DNA of 7,719 nucleotides. Source: Bacteroidota bacterium. GTDB taxonomy: Bacteria; Bacteroidota; Bacteroidia; Chitinophagales; Chitinophagaceae. The notes beneath the pieces were generated by a model. The model ran no database searches. It was not told the origin of the DNA and saw only the letters and a program-made list of their open reading frames with translations. Positions 6,847 through 7,719 of this stretch are shown here, piece by piece (position 1 is the stretch's first letter; each line of letters starts with the position of its first letter). The DNA lies in NCBI GenBank assembly GCA_028877045.1, contig JAGWPQ010000322.1, positions 1-7,719 on the forward strand, given 5' to 3'. Position numbers and translations under genes: made by a program.

Positions 6847-6878
6847 CGGCTATGTTGATACTACTATCAATAAAGCCG
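6847..6878. repeat. Intergenic hairpin
   Basis: CGGCTATGTTGATA (6847-6860) pairs with TATCAATAAAGCCG (6865-6878) around a CTAC loop. There is one mismatch and one G-T pair in 14 positions. It lies about 150 bases from either flanking gene start. On the minus strand it is followed after nine bases by a T-run, but no minus-strand gene ends here, so a terminator role is doubtful. Confidence 0.5.
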
Positions 6879-6992
6879 AAAAATCATTAAATGTCCATTG
6901 ACTTATTTTGATAAGAATGATCAAAAAATTGCAATGTGAAATATTTATGCGCAAATTTTATACATAAAATATATTTACTTGAATAATTAGCA

Positions 6993-7022
6993 TTGTCTCC
7001 CCATTTCACTTTCTTAACTTCG
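6993..7022 (+). promoter_or_regulatory. purL promoter, Bacteroidota type
   Basis: TTG (6993-6995), a 19-base spacer and TAACTTCG (7015-7022) fit the Bacteroidota primary sigma-factor consensus TTTG/TTG-N19-21-TAnnTTTG, with one mismatch in the -7 element. The -7 element ends seven bases before the purL ATG at 7030, so transcription would start at or just before the start codon. Confidence 0.6.
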
Positions 7023-7029
7023 CGCCATC

Positions 7030-7719
7030 ATGGAAATAACAGTTAAAACCGCAGAGGAACTTCGATTGACCGCCGACGAATTTGAACTCATCAAACAAAA
7101 GCTCGGCCGTACACCCAATTTTACAGAGCTATGCACCTTCAGTGCCATGTGGAGTGAGCATTGCAGTTATAAAAACTCGATCAAGTGGTTAAAGACTTTG
7201 CCGCGCAACGGCGGAAGAATGCTGGTGGCAGCAGGCGAAGAGAATGCAGGATTGATGGATATGGGCAATGGATTTGGTGTGGTGTTTAAAATCGAATCGC
7301 ATAATCATCCCTCAGCTATCGAACCTTTTCAGGGAGCTGCAACAGGTGTGGGTGGTATTCAACGCGATATTTTCACCATGGGTGCACGCCCCATCGCTTC
7401 ATTAAACAGTCTTCGTTTCGGAAATATAAATGATAAAAAAACACAACGTTTATTGGCCGGTGTGGTGCATGGTATTGGGCATTACGGCAATTGCTTTGGT
7501 GTGCCAACTGTTGGTGGTGAAATTTATTTCGAAGAATGTTATCATACCAATCCATTGGTAAATGCCATGAGTGTTGGTATCATGAAAGCCGATAAAATGA
7601 TCAGCGCTACGGCCGAAGGAATTGGTAACCCGATATTCTTTGTAGGAAGTGCAACGGGTAAAGATGGTATTGGCGGTGCATCTTTTGCATCGGCAAATAT
7701 TACTGCAGAAAGTACAGAA
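7030..7719 (+). CDS. purL: Phosphoribosylformylglycinamidine synthase subunit PurL (5' part, truncated by window edge)
   Basis: The first 230 codons are present, and the frame is open to the last base. The enzyme performs the fourth step of purine synthesis, converting FGAR to FGAM with ATP and ammonia from glutamine, in the cytoplasm. The N-terminus lacks the long linker extension of the large single-chain PurL, so this looks like the small PurL (about 740 residues), which works with PurS and PurQ; neither is visible here. Motifs are FSAMWSEHCSYKNS (37-50) with the conserved His44, FKIESHNHPSAIEPFQGAAT (86-105) with His91, GVGGIQRDIFTMGARPIASL (106-125), GVPTVGGEIYF (157-167) and ATGKDGIGGASFAS (208-221). 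All are intact. The ATG at 7030 is the only sensible start, as the next Met is residue 40 inside a conserved motif. The gap between the ATG and the -7 element is very short. Confidence 0.97.
   Translation, partial: MEITVKTAEELRLTADEFELIKQKLGRTPNFTELCTFSAMWSEHCSYKNSIKWLKTLPRNGGRMLVAAGEENAGLMDMGNGFGVVFKIESHNHPSAIEPFQGAATGVGGIQRDIFTMGARPIASLNSLRFGNINDKKTQRLLAGVVHGIGHYGNCFGVPTVGGEIYFEECYHTNPLVNAMSVGIMKADKMISATAEGIGNPIFFVGSATGKDGIGGASFASANITAESTE

Larger units (their letters stand above)
6697..7029. other. Divergent intergenic region before the nucleotidase gene and purL
   Basis: No ORF is supported. It contains a hairpin (6847-6878, listed separately), a weaker inverted repeat TTTTGAT-aagaatg-ATCAAAA (6906-6926), an AT palindrome ATTTTAT-AC-ATAAAAT (6955-6970), and the purL promoter candidate at its right end. 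I found no convincing -33/-7 pair facing the nucleotidase gene. Confidence 0.65.

Noticed and set aside
7373..7555. Minus-strand frame of 60 codons rich in His and Asn
   Set aside because: It is antisense to conserved purL motifs and is explained by purL codon usage.
1745..7719. glnN, the 5'-nucleotidase gene and purL as one nitrogen/purine system
   Set aside because: The genes lie in separate transcription units on different strands with unrelated genes between them, and no shared regulatory site is seen. The theme may be chance.

Overview
The window looks like chromosomal DNA from a member of the Bacteroidota, most likely a Chitinophagaceae-type bacterium. Support comes from a type III (GlnN-type) glutamine synthetase, signal peptides ending in '-AQ' as is common in this phylum, AT-rich intergenic DNA, no convincing Shine-Dalgarno sequences before the starts, and a promoter before purL that fits the Bacteroidota TTG-N19-TAnnTTTG pattern. 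The family placement is inferred from protein style, not from a marker gene.

Layout, left to right. Bases 1-12 look like the 3' end of a tRNA, probably tRNA-Pro, followed by a strong hairpin terminator (22-55). About 500 bases of AT-rich DNA with no credible gene follow. A small secreted protein of unknown function (553-987, +) has its own terminator at 1101-1143. Facing it is a Spy/CpxP-like periplasmic protein (1230-1592, -) with a terminator at 1179-1204 and a pair of direct repeats upstream. Next is glnN (1745-3937, -), which ends in a strong hairpin at 1688-1721. The 418-base gap between glnN and the divergent gene at 4356 holds a remarkable nested inverted repeat (about 4110-4243). The gene at 4356-5072 (+) encodes a protein resembling an uncharacterised Bacteroidota family. 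It converges on a secreted UshA-type 5'-nucleotidase/metallophosphatase (5188-6696, -). A 333-base gap then leads to purL (7030 onward, +), which runs off the end of the window.

Every gene appears to be its own transcription unit: each neighbouring pair is divergent or convergent, or is separated by a terminator. There is a loose metabolic theme: GlnN makes glutamine, PurL works in the glutamine-consuming fourth step of purine synthesis, and the 5'-nucleotidase releases nucleosides from nucleotides outside the cytoplasm. Nothing shows that they are co-regulated. I see no CRISPR array, transposase, integrase or defence system. The strongest unexplained signals are the nested palindrome at 4110-4243, a possibly leaderless purL transcript, and the two unassigned proteins.
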